Shown: one piece after another, positions 1-6,462 of the stretch
How positions within the stretch are numbered: position 1 is the first letter of the stretch
Layout of the letters: the number at the start of each line of letters is the position of its first letter
Assembly (NCBI RefSeq): GCF_000517265.1
Contig: NZ_AYSJ01000003.1
Coordinates: 1 to 35,413, forward strand
Source of the DNA: Photorhabdus khanii NC19
Lineage (GTDB): Bacteria > Pseudomonadota > Gammaproteobacteria > Enterobacterales > Enterobacteriaceae
Direction: 5' to 3'
Length of the DNA stretch: 35,413 nt
Translations under genes and position numbers: made by a program
Notes under the pieces: model-generated
Databases searched by the model: none
Told to the model about the DNA's origin: nothing
Seen by the model: the letters and a program-made list of their open reading frames with translations, nothing else

Positions 1-91
1 GATGCCGCGCGCGATAAATTTCCCTCATTCGCGCAATAAATGAAGCGGTAATTGCGTTTCATCTATTGAAAAGTTTTTACATAACTAATCG

Positions 92-256
92 TTATAGATA
101 TGACTGTAGTTTATCCAATTTACCCATTTTTCCTCTGAATCTGTAGTACGAACCGTTGGGCAACTTGATATCGAGACGCGACTTGCTACCAGTCATCTCA
201 ATGTAATGTTTGAAATAGCCAAGTTTGTCAGCGGCCTGAACATACCTATCGTACAT
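92..256 (-). CDS. small hypothetical protein
   Basis: A small leftward ORF of about 54 residues that I do not recognise. The frame is open to a TTG at 277, but the internal ATG at 256 has a GAGGAG-like ribosome site just upstream, so I start there. The protein is basic in its second half (KSRLDIKLPNGSYYRFRGK) and the strand-turn pattern could be a small beta domain. There is no signal peptide or membrane segment. It lies upstream of, and divergent from, the first toxin-antitoxin copy. It may be a leftover of the same mobile accessory region. Coding status is uncertain. Confidence 0.4.
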   Translation of the reverse strand: MYDRYVQAADKLGYFKHYIEMTGSKSRLDIKLPNGSYYRFRGKMGKLDKLQSYL

Positions 257-315
257 TTTCTCCTCGTCAGGCTTCAAACTCCTTCAATTCTGCATTTGCA
301 ATTTTTTACGGAATG

Positions 316-331
316 GTATAAAATTTTATAC
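316..331. promoter_or_regulatory. perfect palindrome upstream of toxin-antitoxin copy 1 (candidate operator)
   Basis: GTATAAAATTTTATAC is a perfect 16-bp palindrome 22 bases upstream of the broken toxin gene start. Type II toxin-antitoxin operons are normally repressed by antitoxin binding to such dyads. The equivalent position before the second copy lacks it. Confidence 0.5.
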
Positions 332-352
332 ATCCAAATAAGGAAGGAAACT

Positions 353-716
353 ATGATAAAAATCAGGAGCGGTACTAGAGAAAGAAATTGTCTGTATTGG
401 CCCTTCTTGTGAAGATTTGTTAGCCTTTCCTTACAGATCGCACGTAAAGACGCAGGCTATCAGTTTCATAGAATACAGCATGGAATAGATCCTGAAGACT
501 GGAAACCCTTTTTTGGCATCGGTTCTGGTGTAAAAGAAATGCGGCTAAGAGACAGTACAGGTATTTATCGTATTATGTATATTGTTAAATTTGATGAAGC
601 TATTTTACATATTACATAGTTTTTAGAAGAAAACTTAACAAACGAATAAACAGGACAAGGATATCGCTAAAGTGCGATACAACGTAGTTATCCAGCATCG
701 GGGAAATATCAAATGA
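353..716 (+). pseudogene. HigB/RelE-like toxin, frameshifted copy
   Basis: This is the degenerate counterpart of the intact toxin gene at 1562-1921. Compared with that copy it has an extra base soon after the start (GGTACTAGAG against GGTACAGAG), which runs into a stop at about 412. Two more extra bases near 448 restore the frame. A further inserted base near 603 and a CAG-to-TAG change then destroy the C-terminus. The antitoxin gene that follows (713) is intact and overlaps the expected toxin end by ATGA. An active toxin is therefore not expected here, which leaves an orphan antitoxin. Confidence 0.85.
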
Positions 717-1051
717 CCACTAAAATTGACACTGAAATTCGTAGGGTAACTCCAGCCGGACGTAATATATTTTCTGAATTAGGTTTTACTGAGCAAGAGG
801 CTCAACAACTTCATACAACTTCTTTACAAGAAATAGAAAACACACTGCAAATTAAAGAACGGTTAATGGAAGAAATTACTTTATGGATTGTGGATGAAAA
901 AATGAAACAAGCTGAAGTAGCAGAGATGTTACACATTTCTCGTCCAAGAGTGTCTGACGTTGTGAATAAAAAAGTAAATAAATTCACCATTGACGCATTG
1001 GTTAATATGTTAATCCGTATAGGGAAACCTGTTCAGATTACGGTGGGTTAA
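713..1051 (+). CDS. HigA-like XRE antitoxin, copy A (orphan)
   Basis: This 112-residue protein is nearly identical to the antitoxin of copy B. The C-terminal half has the helix-turn-helix of the XRE/HigA antitoxin group: roughly residues 62-95, with AEVAEMLHISRPRVSDVVN as the paired helices. Antitoxins of this group bind a RelE-fold toxin and autorepress the operon. The toxin normally encoded just upstream is a pseudogene here, so this copy could act only in trans on the copy B toxin or as a DNA-binding repressor. The ATG overlaps the dead toxin reading frame, the usual toxin-first layout. Family assignment is good; the in-trans role is inference. Confidence 0.85.
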   Translation: MTTKIDTEIRRVTPAGRNIFSELGFTEQEAQQLHTTSLQEIENTLQIKERLMEEITLWIVDEKMKQAEVAEMLHISRPRVSDVVNKKVNKFTIDALVNMLIRIGKPVQITVG

Positions 1052-1078
1052 AGCACATATATTAACAATTCAAAATAG

Positions 1079-1101
1079 GAGGCACTTAGAATAGGTGCCT
1101 C
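1079..1101. terminator. bidirectional hairpin between convergent genes, copy A
   Basis: GAGGCAC and GTGCCTC form a perfect 7-bp stem around a 9-base loop, lying between the antitoxin stop and the convergent RHH gene. The position suggests a shared terminator. There is no long U-run. Confidence 0.5.
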
Positions 1102-1119
1102 TTGGTATTTCAAAATGAT

Positions 1120-1290
1120 TCAACCTTTCGGTTCAATACCACGTGCCAGCAGCTCTTTGCGCAAAATTCGTTTTATCCATGTTGCTAAAGATGTATCACC
1201 ATCTTTCTTCATTTCTGCTTCAAGCTGGAGACGAAATTCCTCTGTTAACCTCATAGGAAATTGAGGAGATCTTTTATTTTGTATTGACAA
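1120..1290 (-). CDS. ribbon-helix-helix repressor, copy A (damaged start)
   Basis: This is the same small protein as at 2336-2500: a short strand (SPQFPMRL), then two helices around EEFRLQLEAEMKK and SLATWIKRILRKELL, the pattern of MetJ/Arc-type DNA-binding proteins. The ATG used by copy B is ATA in this copy, so translation would have to begin at the TTG two codons upstream (1290) or at the poor ATA. The body of the protein is otherwise conserved. Its 5' end overlaps a plus-strand TTGACA promoter containing a GGTATATACC palindrome, a likely autoregulatory operator. It may be weakly expressed or silent. Confidence 0.55.
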   Translation of the reverse strand: MSIQNKRSPQFPMRLTEEFRLQLEAEMKKDGDTSLATWIKRILRKELLARGIEPKG

Positions 1291-1312
1291 GGTATATACC
1301 CTATGATTTAAT
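1284..1312 (+). promoter_or_regulatory. sigma70-like promoter with GGTATATACC operator, copy A
   Basis: TTGACA (1284-1289), a 17-base spacer, then TTTAAT (1307-1312). The spacer holds the perfect 10-bp palindrome GGTATATACC (1291-1300), and related GTATATACC/TGTATATT motifs follow at about 1319-1337. The promoter reads toward the Ash-like ORF. The adjacent RHH protein is the obvious candidate repressor. Confidence 0.6.
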
Positions 1313-1420
1313 GCTACTGTATATACCAGTGTATATTCAAAGAGTTTCAAAAACAACGGAGCTTGGTAGTGTCTCACCACTAATCGGGTTTCTAACCACA
1401 ACATTATTGGAGCTAATGCT

Positions 1421-1549
1421 ATGGCTAACGCTAATAGTAACATACGCACGCATTCAAAACGCTATACATTTATAACGTACCTTTCTTATCGATTGATAAT
1501 CGAACTTCGCCCATTACACATGATTTCAGCATTGCATACAATTAAATAA
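1421..1549 (+). pseudogene. Ash/Icd-like small ORF, truncated copy
   Basis: The first ~35 codons match the intact ORF at 2638 (MANANSNIR start). The sequence then diverges at the duplication junction and stops after 42 residues. The conserved C-terminal part of the intact protein (ATTE...FPLVFASC) is missing, so the product is probably not functional. The duplication fused this ORF to the ribosome site of the copy B toxin gene, only 12 bases before its ATG. Confidence 0.65.
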
Positions 1550-1561
1550 GGAAGGAAAACT

Positions 1562-1921
1562 ATGACGAAAATCAGGAGCGGTACAGAGAAAGAAATTGCC
1601 TGGATTGGTTCTTCTTATGAAGACTTGTTAGCCTTTCCTATAGACACACGTAAAGACGCAGGCTATCAGCTTCACAGAATACAGCGTGGAATAGATCCTG
1701 AAGACTGGAAACCCTTTTCTGACATCGGTTTTGGCGTAAAAGAAATACGGCTAAGAGACAGTACAGGTATTTATCGCATTATGTATGTTGCTAAATTTGA
1801 TGAAGCTATTTACGTATTACATAGTTTTCAGAAGAAAACTCAACAAACGAATAAACAGGACAAGGATATCGCTAAAGTGCGATACAACGCAGTTATCCAG
1901 CAACGGAGAAATATCAAATGA
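1562..1921 (+). CDS. HigB/RelE-family toxin
   Basis: This 119-residue protein belongs to the phage-derived Gp49/HigB-like group of RelE-fold toxins, which cleave mRNA on the ribosome. Typical features are an N-terminal helix (DLLAFPIDTRKDAGYQLHRIQ), the central WKPF segment, and the strand run GVKEIRLRD..GIYRIMYVAKF..AIYVLHSFQKKT, with basic residues near the C-terminus. The start follows a good AAGGAAGG site. The stop overlaps the antitoxin start (ATGA), the toxin-first HigBA layout. Copy A's palindromic operator is absent upstream, so transcription may now come through the truncated Ash-like ORF. Toxicity is not shown. Confidence 0.85.
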   Translation: MTKIRSGTEKEIAWIGSSYEDLLAFPIDTRKDAGYQLHRIQRGIDPEDWKPFSDIGFGVKEIRLRDSTGIYRIMYVAKFDEAIYVLHSFQKKTQQTNKQDKDIAKVRYNAVIQQRRNIK

Positions 1922-2256
1922 CCACTAAAATTGACACTGAAATTCGTAGGGCAACTCCAGCCGGACATAATATATTTTCTGAATTAGGTTTTACTGAGCA
2001 AGAAGCTCAGCAACTTCATACAACTTCTTTACGAGAAATAGAAAACACACTGCAAATCAAAGAACGGTTAATAGGAGAAATTACCCTATGGATTGTAGAT
2101 AAAAAAATAAAAAAAACTGATGTAGCAACAGTATTGCACATTTCTCGTCCAAGAGTATCTGATGTTGTGAATAAAAAAGTAAATAAATTCACCATTGACG
2201 CATTGGTTAATATGTTAACCCGTATAGGGAAACCTGTTCAGATTACGGTAGGTTAA
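1918..2256 (+). CDS. HigA-like XRE antitoxin, copy B
   Basis: This 112-residue partner of the toxin is translated by a 4-base stop/start overlap, so the pair is translationally coupled. The C-terminal helix-turn-helix (TDVATVLHISRPRVSDVVN) is followed by a conserved FTIDALVNML...GKPVQI tail seen in XRE/HigA antitoxins. It should neutralise the toxin by direct binding and repress its own operon. It differs from copy A at several positions around residues 50-70 (for example KKIKKTDVATV against EKMKQAEVAEM), next to the DNA-reading helices, so the two antitoxins might differ in operator affinity. Confidence 0.88.
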   Translation: MTTKIDTEIRRATPAGHNIFSELGFTEQEAQQLHTTSLREIENTLQIKERLIGEITLWIVDKKIKKTDVATVLHISRPRVSDVVNKKVNKFTIDALVNMLTRIGKPVQITVG

Positions 2257-2292
2257 GACGCGCATATTAAAGTTATTAGGATAATTTAAAAT

Positions 2293-2319
2293 AAGAGGCA
2301 CTTAGAATGGGTGCCTCTT
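2293..2319. terminator. bidirectional hairpin between convergent genes, copy B
   Basis: AAGAGGCAC and GTGCCTCTT form a perfect 9-bp stem with a 9-base loop, flanked by A-rich sequence on the left. It sits between the convergent antitoxin and RHH genes, as in copy A but with a longer stem. Confidence 0.6.
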
Positions 2320-2335
2320 GGTATTTCAAAATGAT

Positions 2336-2500
2336 TCAACCTTTCGGTTCAATACCACGTGCCAGCAGCTCTTTACGCAAAATTCGTTTTATCCATGTTG
2401 CCAAAGACGTATCACCATCTTTCTTCATTTCCGCTTCAAGCTGGAGACGAAATTCCTCTGTTAATCTCATCGGAAATTGAGGAGATCTTTTATTTGGCAT
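2336..2500 (-). CDS. small ribbon-helix-helix DNA-binding protein
   Basis: A 54-residue protein starting MPNKRSPQFP. A short basic strand (RSPQFPMRL) leads into two helices (EEFRLQLEAEMKKDG and SLATWIKRILRKELLARG), the layout of Arc/CopG-type dimeric repressors. The ATG at 2500 is chosen over the longer frame because upstream codons are made of repeated TATATAC operator-like sequence. The gene is divergent from the Ash-like ORF and its start overlaps that gene's -35 box, so it probably represses both itself and the Ash-like gene by binding GGTATATACC-type sites. Function inferred from fold and position. Confidence 0.7.
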   Translation of the reverse strand: MPNKRSPQFPMRLTEEFRLQLEAEMKKDGDTSLATWIKRILRKELLARGIEPKG

Positions 2501-2528
2501 TGACAAGGTATATACCCCATGATTTAAT
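2500..2528 (+). promoter_or_regulatory. sigma70-like promoter with GGTATATACC operator, copy B
   Basis: TTGACA (2500-2505), a 17-base spacer, then TTTAAT (2523-2528). The palindrome GGTATATACC fills 2507-2516 of the spacer, and further TGTATATTGTATACACC-like dyads lie just downstream (about 2528-2545). It reads toward the Ash-like ORF at 2638. Confidence 0.65.
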
Positions 2529-2577
2529 GTATATTGTATACACCAGTGTATATTCAAAGGGTTTCAAAAACAACGGA

Positions 2578-2606
2578 GCCCGGTAGTGTCTCACCACTAA
2601 CCGGGC
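2578..2606 (+). promoter_or_regulatory. leader RNA hairpin upstream of Ash-like ORF
   Basis: GCCCGGTAGTG and CACTAACCGGGC pair around the loop TCTCAC, giving an 11-bp stem with one bulged base, about 32 bases before the Ash-like start and within the predicted ~100-base leader. The same element exists in copy A (about 1360-1389) with weaker pairs. It could be an attenuator or an antisense target. P4-type elements control this kind of operon through a leader RNA, but homology to P4 CI RNA was not tested. Confidence 0.5.
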
Positions 2607-2637
2607 TTCTGACCACAACATTATTGGAGCTAATGCT

Positions 2638-2844
2638 ATGGCTAACGCTAATAGTAACATACGCGCACATTCAAAGCCCTATATATTTATTAACGCCCGT
2701 TCTAACCGACTGATAATCAAACTTCCCCCATTACGCATGATTTCAATATTAGCTACCACGGAAATAGAAGTTTGTACTCTGCTAGCAGGCTTTCCTTTGG
2801 TATTTGCCTCATGCAAACCACTAGGGGAACTGAACCATGCTTAA
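2638..2844 (+). CDS. Ash/Icd-like small phage protein
   Basis: This 68-residue ORF has a C-terminal pattern (ILATTEIEVCTLLAGFPLVFASCKPL..LNHA) resembling the short proteins annotated as Ash (phage P4) or host cell-division-inhibitor Icd-like in enterobacterial prophages and satellites. The family function is poorly defined: P1 Icd blocks cell division, while P4 Ash has been linked to prophage derepression. It follows a promoter and leader hairpin controlled in all likelihood by the divergent RHH protein. It overlaps the next gene by 8 bases, so the two are probably co-translated. The assignment rests on pattern recall and is moderate. Confidence 0.55.
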   Translation: MANANSNIRAHSKPYIFINARSNRLIIKLPPLRMISILATTEIEVCTLLAGFPLVFASCKPLGELNHA

Positions 2845-3184
2845 TACTAAGAATATTAAGAATACTTCGGACATTGAGAACTACTGCGATATCTTCTATT
2901 CCGACATGGCGAATGTTGTGTCAGTACTGGATACGGCGGATATGAGTGAGCAAGATATTGAACTACTGGAAGAAGCCTGCGAAGCTAACAGTGCTGGGCT
3001 CTGTCATGGGTTACATTTTCTGGGAGATACTCTTATTACTTTTGCCGCTAATGACGTGGTAGAATTCACCCCAGAAAGTCTTTGTCAGTTAGGCCATTGT
3101 CTGGTTGCTATCAGCTCACTATTGCCGATGTTATTTACTCTGTATCAGAAAACCAATAAAGAAACTCAGCTACGCAGCCTTTAA
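2837..3184 (+). CDS. hypothetical protein following Ash-like ORF
   Basis: A 115-residue acidic protein, not recognised. It starts at an ATG overlapping the end of the Ash-like ORF. The N-terminal two-thirds is acidic and helical (MSEQDIELLEEACEA). The C-terminal third contains a hydrophobic helix (residues ~88-105, LGHCLVAISSLLPMLFTLY) that could be a buried helix or a single membrane segment. Its position makes it the second gene of a P4-like small operon. It has no counterpart in copy A, where the duplication ends inside the preceding ORF. The prophage right end begins somewhere after its stop. Confidence 0.6.
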   Translation: MLNTKNIKNTSDIENYCDIFYSDMANVVSVLDTADMSEQDIELLEEACEANSAGLCHGLHFLGDTLITFAANDVVEFTPESLCQLGHCLVAISSLLPMLFTLYQKTNKETQLRSL

Positions 3185-3358
3185 CTCTGAAATAGCCTAA
3201 GCGCTCATTATGCTAATCGCTTCCACTTGTAATCCCATGATCTACAAGTGGATGCCATCCACGTACATCTTATACTGCTTTGGAATCATCCCCGATATAG
3301 TCCGTAACTGCACGGAATTGGTTACCGTATCAGAAATAAGAATAGGGCCATTAATCCC
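3185..3358. other. junction region between left flank and prophage right end
   Basis: This 174-base stretch has no confident gene. It should contain the prophage right end, because the tail-fibre chaperone is the last gene of the late operon. I could not identify terminal transposase-binding repeats or a 5-bp target duplication by eye. It holds one strong inverted repeat (3223-3251) and a 38-codon open stretch on the minus strand directly after the chaperone stop. Confidence 0.4.
3223..3251. repeat. perfect inverted repeat near prophage right end
   Basis: CCACTTGTA and TACAAGTGG form a perfect 9-bp stem with an 11-base loop. There is no U-run on either strand. It coincides with the end of a minus-strand open stretch and lies near the expected prophage boundary. 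It could be a terminator lacking a U-tract or a protein-binding site. Confidence 0.5.
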
Positions 3359-3811
3359 TTATTCCGTAATTCTGGGTTTTTCAGGCCAATAAATATCTGG
3401 CGCTAAGCTAGCATCAACACGGTTTAGCAATACCCTATATTTTTTCAAAGCGGTCAACCGAGAGTTTTCCTCATCACTCGCCATCCCCAAATCTACCGCA
3501 TCTTGTAACGGAGCTATCTGTTTACTTACAGTGAACATAAGTTGCTGTTTCTTATGTTCTGCTTGTTGCTGTTGTTCCTGCCTGAGTTTTATCACACTGC
3601 TTTCTGATATTATCCACTTTTCACCATCGTATTTATGATAAACGGACGGAGCGCGTTCAGTAAGCACTGGATAACCCTCTTTATTACTAACAATTGACAA
3701 ACCGTGTGACTGCCCTGTAAGTAATTCATTGTGTTTCTCTGCTGTTATTTCAATGCATTCTTCATGAGCTTCACTATAAAAAGCGCCTTCTTTTCTGGAG
3801 AAATAAACCAT
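3359..3811 (-). CDS. tail fibre assembly chaperone
   Basis: This 150-residue protein has the layout of the caudoviral tail fibre assembly family (Mu gpU, lambda Tfa). A short N-terminal domain (MVYFSRKEGAFYSEAH) is followed by a linker with PSVYHKYDGEKWIIS, a coiled, Q-rich helix (LRQEQQQQAEHKKQQL), a conserved QDAVDLGMASDEENSRL..LKKYRVLLNRV segment, and a proline-containing end (YWPEKP). These proteins help the distal fibre trimerise and attach and may stay on the fibre tip. It begins one base after the fibre gene stop and is the last gene of the late operon. No second, inverted fibre cassette or invertase gene is present. Confidence 0.9.
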   Translation of the reverse strand: MVYFSRKEGAFYSEAHEECIEITAEKHNELLTGQSHGLSIVSNKEGYPVLTERAPSVYHKYDGEKWIISESSVIKLRQEQQQQAEHKKQQLMFTVSKQIAPLQDAVDLGMASDEENSRLTALKKYRVLLNRVDASLAPDIYWPEKPRITE

Positions 3812-4789
3812 TTATACCCCCCAAAATAATATATGAACAACTTTGCTTGGATTCTCATTGTTGTTGGGAGTGCCCGCTTGATATTCAAACGTCGATAATG
3901 TTGCATTACGTACTAATGTGTGACCTGTTGATGTATTTATACTCGACATGCTTGCGACATAGCCAATAAACTGATTTTTAAAAGAAATTGGATAATTGAT
4001 TTTTACCCATGACTGTTGGTTTGATGCAACTTTAACCCATTGAATAATTATTCCTGTATCCCCACATTGCCACCAGCCATTTTCAGATTTTATAGCTGCG
4101 TTTTGCAATGCGAGTGTACCGCTTCGCTCAGGTATTAATATATTATAACGTCGCTGATTGCTCGGATCGTTAGAATAAATATGTAACAATTTTCCTTCCG
4201 AACCATTAATTCCTACCATATACCCATCTTTCGATTTGAAACGTAGCTCAGGAAAAGAAGTTTTACTATCAATTAATAAACTACCAACTGTTGCGGTTTT
4301 ATCGCTAGAAATACGCAAGAAAGTATTATCGCTCTCAGATTTAGCATAACTTCCCACATCTCCGGCATTCAATGAAATATCAGATGACAACGCTTTTCCA
4401 TTCACTTTACGAATGGATGGTACTCGGCTATTAGCGTTGTTATTTGCAGCTACAGCACTTTGATTCGCCGTATTCGTCAGTGATTGCACAAATGCTGTTG
4501 TTGCAATCTGAGTATTATTAGCGTTTTTAGCAGGTGTGGGGGCAATTGGCGTTCCTGTGAAAATGGGACTGGCTTTCGGTGCATATTGAGTATGTGGGTC
4601 TTGTACCTCAGAATGTTCCCTCAACTCATTCCCATTTTGTTCTAGCTTCTGTTTAAGATAGCTTGTGCGATTGGTCAACTGTTTAGCCTGCCGATTGGAA
4701 ATACCATCAGGCCCGCCTAACACGGGGTCTGAGGTTTCTATCTGATACACTCCCTCTGACCACTGTGGGGTTTCCGGTAAATTAGCCAT
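3812..4789 (-). CDS. tail fibre protein
   Basis: A 325-residue fibre. The frame is open further upstream into the tail I gene, but the ATG at 4789, one base after that gene's stop, gives the typical N-terminus MANLPETPQWSEGVYQIET, which fits the base that docks to the baseplate in Mu-like fibres. Residues ~65-95 contain a collar-like motif (DPHTQYAPKASPIFTGTP...IATTAFVQ). The C-terminal ~90 residues (GWWQCGDTGIIIQW...SKVVHILFWGV) look like the receptor-binding tip seen in gp53-type fibres. It is shorter than the Mu S fibre (about 500 residues). It sets host range together with the chaperone downstream. Confidence 0.85.
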   Translation of the reverse strand: MANLPETPQWSEGVYQIETSDPVLGGPDGISNRQAKQLTNRTSYLKQKLEQNGNELREHSEVQDPHTQYAPKASPIFTGTPIAPTPAKNANNTQIATTAFVQSLTNTANQSAVAANNNANSRVPSIRKVNGKALSSDISLNAGDVGSYAKSESDNTFLRISSDKTATVGSLLIDSKTSFPELRFKSKDGYMVGINGSEGKLLHIYSNDPSNQRRYNILIPERSGTLALQNAAIKSENGWWQCGDTGIIIQWVKVASNQQSWVKINYPISFKNQFIGYVASMSSINTSTGHTLVRNATLSTFEYQAGTPNNNENPSKVVHILFWGV

Positions 4790-4790
4790 T

Positions 4791-5366
4791 TTAACTGCTC
4801 CCATAATTGTAACTACCGTCATAATTGACAGTATTGTTGTAACGAATTGATACAGACTGATATTCCAAGCTGGCAAGGTGGCAGCGTGCAGGCGCAAACG
4901 CGGCCAGTGTGGTACGCAGTAGCGAGGCTTGATCATTGGTAATAGGTTGTTGAAGTATGACGCGATAATCTGCCCAGGATGTTGAATCTCCATGAACATA
5001 ATTATCGTTATGGCTGGCATGACCGTCATAATTAATTTGACCAGTGCCTTCAATTAAATCAATTTCACCAAACCCAAAACGACGGATAATTTCACGAATT
5101 GACCACGGTGTGCCTTTATACCGATGCAATTCTATAGCTGATTTGATTAACGTGCGGCGAGCCTTGTCTGATTCGACAAGCTCCCAGCCATCGCCAAATA
5201 GGGAGAATTGATTTGCAAGCCAATGCAACGCGCTGCTATCGACAGTATCAATGAGATAAACCATTAATTGGGTTAAATCGATATCATCAAAACGGGAGGC
5301 CAACTGACCTAATGCACGCATACTGATATCAGCTTCCAGTGGAGGTGGTAGATGTAACTTAACCAT
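4791..5366 (-). CDS. baseplate protein I (P2 gpI / Mu gp48 family)
   Basis: This 191-residue protein starts MVKLHLPPPLEADISMRAL, 8 bases inside the end of the preceding J gene. I prefer this start to the longer upstream frame. It carries the family's central pattern: LPxLIDTVDSSALHWLANQF-like helices, then LIKSAIELHRYKGTPWSIREIIRRFGFG. P2 gpI and Mu gp48 join the baseplate periphery and link the J ring to the fibres. The C-terminus (residues ~115-190) is variable, with a DYRVILQQPITNDQASLLR strand-helix unit. It lies in the usual W-J-I-fibre order. Confidence 0.88.
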   Translation of the reverse strand: MVKLHLPPPLEADISMRALGQLASRFDDIDLTQLMVYLIDTVDSSALHWLANQFSLFGDGWELVESDKARRTLIKSAIELHRYKGTPWSIREIIRRFGFGEIDLIEGTGQINYDGHASHNDNYVHGDSTSWADYRVILQQPITNDQASLLRTTLAAFAPARCHLASLEYQSVSIRYNNTVNYDGSYNYGSS

Positions 5367-6462
5367 CAGCGACTCCAGTGACCACAACAGTGATACCGAT
5401 ACAGTTCGCCCATTCATTTTTACCTACAATCTGAAACGTAGGAGACTCCAGTACGACTTGATAGACGCCAGAAACAGACAATGTTGAGATGATTTGGCTG
5501 GGAACAATATCTTTCCCTAACGTTGTTGCTCGTTCAGCTACCCATGTTTGTATGGCCTGTTCTGCTGCTGATTGAATACCGGGTGCATTAACGCCACTGT
5601 ACAAGGTCAGTTTAGCCTTGATGGTATAATCAACCTTCACGGGAGGTTTTGCATGTACAGTGTCAGTCAACGGGCGGATTTTTTCGTCAGAACAAAAACT
5701 TTTCACCAGCGTTAAAATGCTTTCATCTGGCAACCCCGTCGCCAATAGTGGAAACAGTTCAACAACACCCGGAATGGGAGACCTGACTGCGACATCAACA
5801 ATATTAGGGTGAGCACGCATGGCATGAAAGCGATAAGCCTGACGACTGCCCGCATTAGTAAACGATTCAGGGGCCATCTTGATTCGTACACGTAGCCTCT
5901 CGTCACTTTCCTCTGCCGAACCACCACTACTCACTATTGTGTTGGTCACTTGCAGGTCAATGTCGTCGATTTCATCCAACAATGTACTGACTTGTGCTGG
6001 TTGCCAGCTATTCCCTGATAATCCAGCATCTGTACAAGTAGCTGTGACATTAACGAAACGTGTACCTGCATTCAGAACAGCATCTGTATTAGTAGCAAAA
6101 GTAATACTGTCCGATGCATTAACACGCGTCCCCACAGGAATGAGCACATCTCGCTCTAACGCATCATCAACACTAAATTGCAGTGTTGTATGCGCCGGTT
6201 GGGCGGGTAGCCGATATACTCCGACCAACTCCCCTAAGTAGTCCAAAATGGGCGCATGGGCAAACTCGACCAGATTCTGCTTGGCGGCTTCCTGAACTTG
6301 CATTCTGGTTAGTGCTTCACGATATGCAAATAAATTGATCAGCAGGCGCTCTGCCTGTGCTGGGTACAAAGTCTTACCTACATCAGCCTCATACTTTGCA
6401 ATCATTTCGGTTGTGATTTTCTCTACATCACGCTCGATAAAATCAGGTTCTGTCAGCGCCAT
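5359..6462 (-). CDS. baseplate J-like protein (P2 gpJ / Mu gp47)
   Basis: A 367-residue baseplate wedge component. The N-terminus (MALTEPDFIERDVEKITTEMIAKYE) and the following LLINLFAYREALTRMQVQEAAKQNLVEFAHAP helix are typical, as is the LGELVGVYRLP turn. The central region has RLRVRIKMAPESFTNAGSRQAYRFHAM, the most conserved block of J proteins. The C-terminal half forms strands (PPVKVDYTIKAKLTLYSG). It overlaps the W-like gene by 10 bases and the I gene by 8. Together with W and I it builds the wedges that control sheath contraction. Confidence 0.93.
   Translation of the reverse strand: MALTEPDFIERDVEKITTEMIAKYEADVGKTLYPAQAERLLINLFAYREALTRMQVQEAAKQNLVEFAHAPILDYLGELVGVYRLPAQPAHTTLQFSVDDALERDVLIPVGTRVNASDSITFATNTDAVLNAGTRFVNVTATCTDAGLSGNSWQPAQVSTLLDEIDDIDLQVTNTIVSSGGSAEESDERLRVRIKMAPESFTNAGSRQAYRFHAMRAHPNIVDVAVRSPIPGVVELFPLLATGLPDESILTLVKSFCSDEKIRPLTDTVHAKPPVKVDYTIKAKLTLYSGVNAPGIQSAAEQAIQTWVAERATTLGKDIVPSQIISTLSVSGVYQVVLESPTFQIVGKNEWANCIGITVVVTGVADG

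Larger units (their letters stand above)
337..1534. repeat. tandem duplication, copy A (toxin-antitoxin, RHH, Ash-like)
   Basis: This segment aligns end to end with about 1546-2750. Corresponding gene starts lie 1205-1217 bases apart, and long stretches are nearly identical, for example the antitoxin genes. Copy A carries the damage: a frameshifted toxin, an ATG-to-ATA change in the RHH gene and a truncated Ash-like ORF. The boundaries are approximate. The right boundary is where the Ash-like ORFs diverge, and the left is the shared AAATAAGGAAGGAAA ribosome-site region. Confidence 0.8.
1546..2750. repeat. tandem duplication, copy B (intact module)
   Basis: This is the second unit of the 1.2-kb tandem duplication, carrying intact toxin, antitoxin, RHH and Ash-like genes. 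Beyond about 2750 the Ash-like ORF continues in sequence absent from copy A. Confidence 0.8.

Noticed and set aside
3210-3392. Plus-strand 60-codon open frame at the prophage edge
   Set aside because: No ribosome site, runs into the chaperone gene on the opposite strand, and its complement has a better protein-like pattern.
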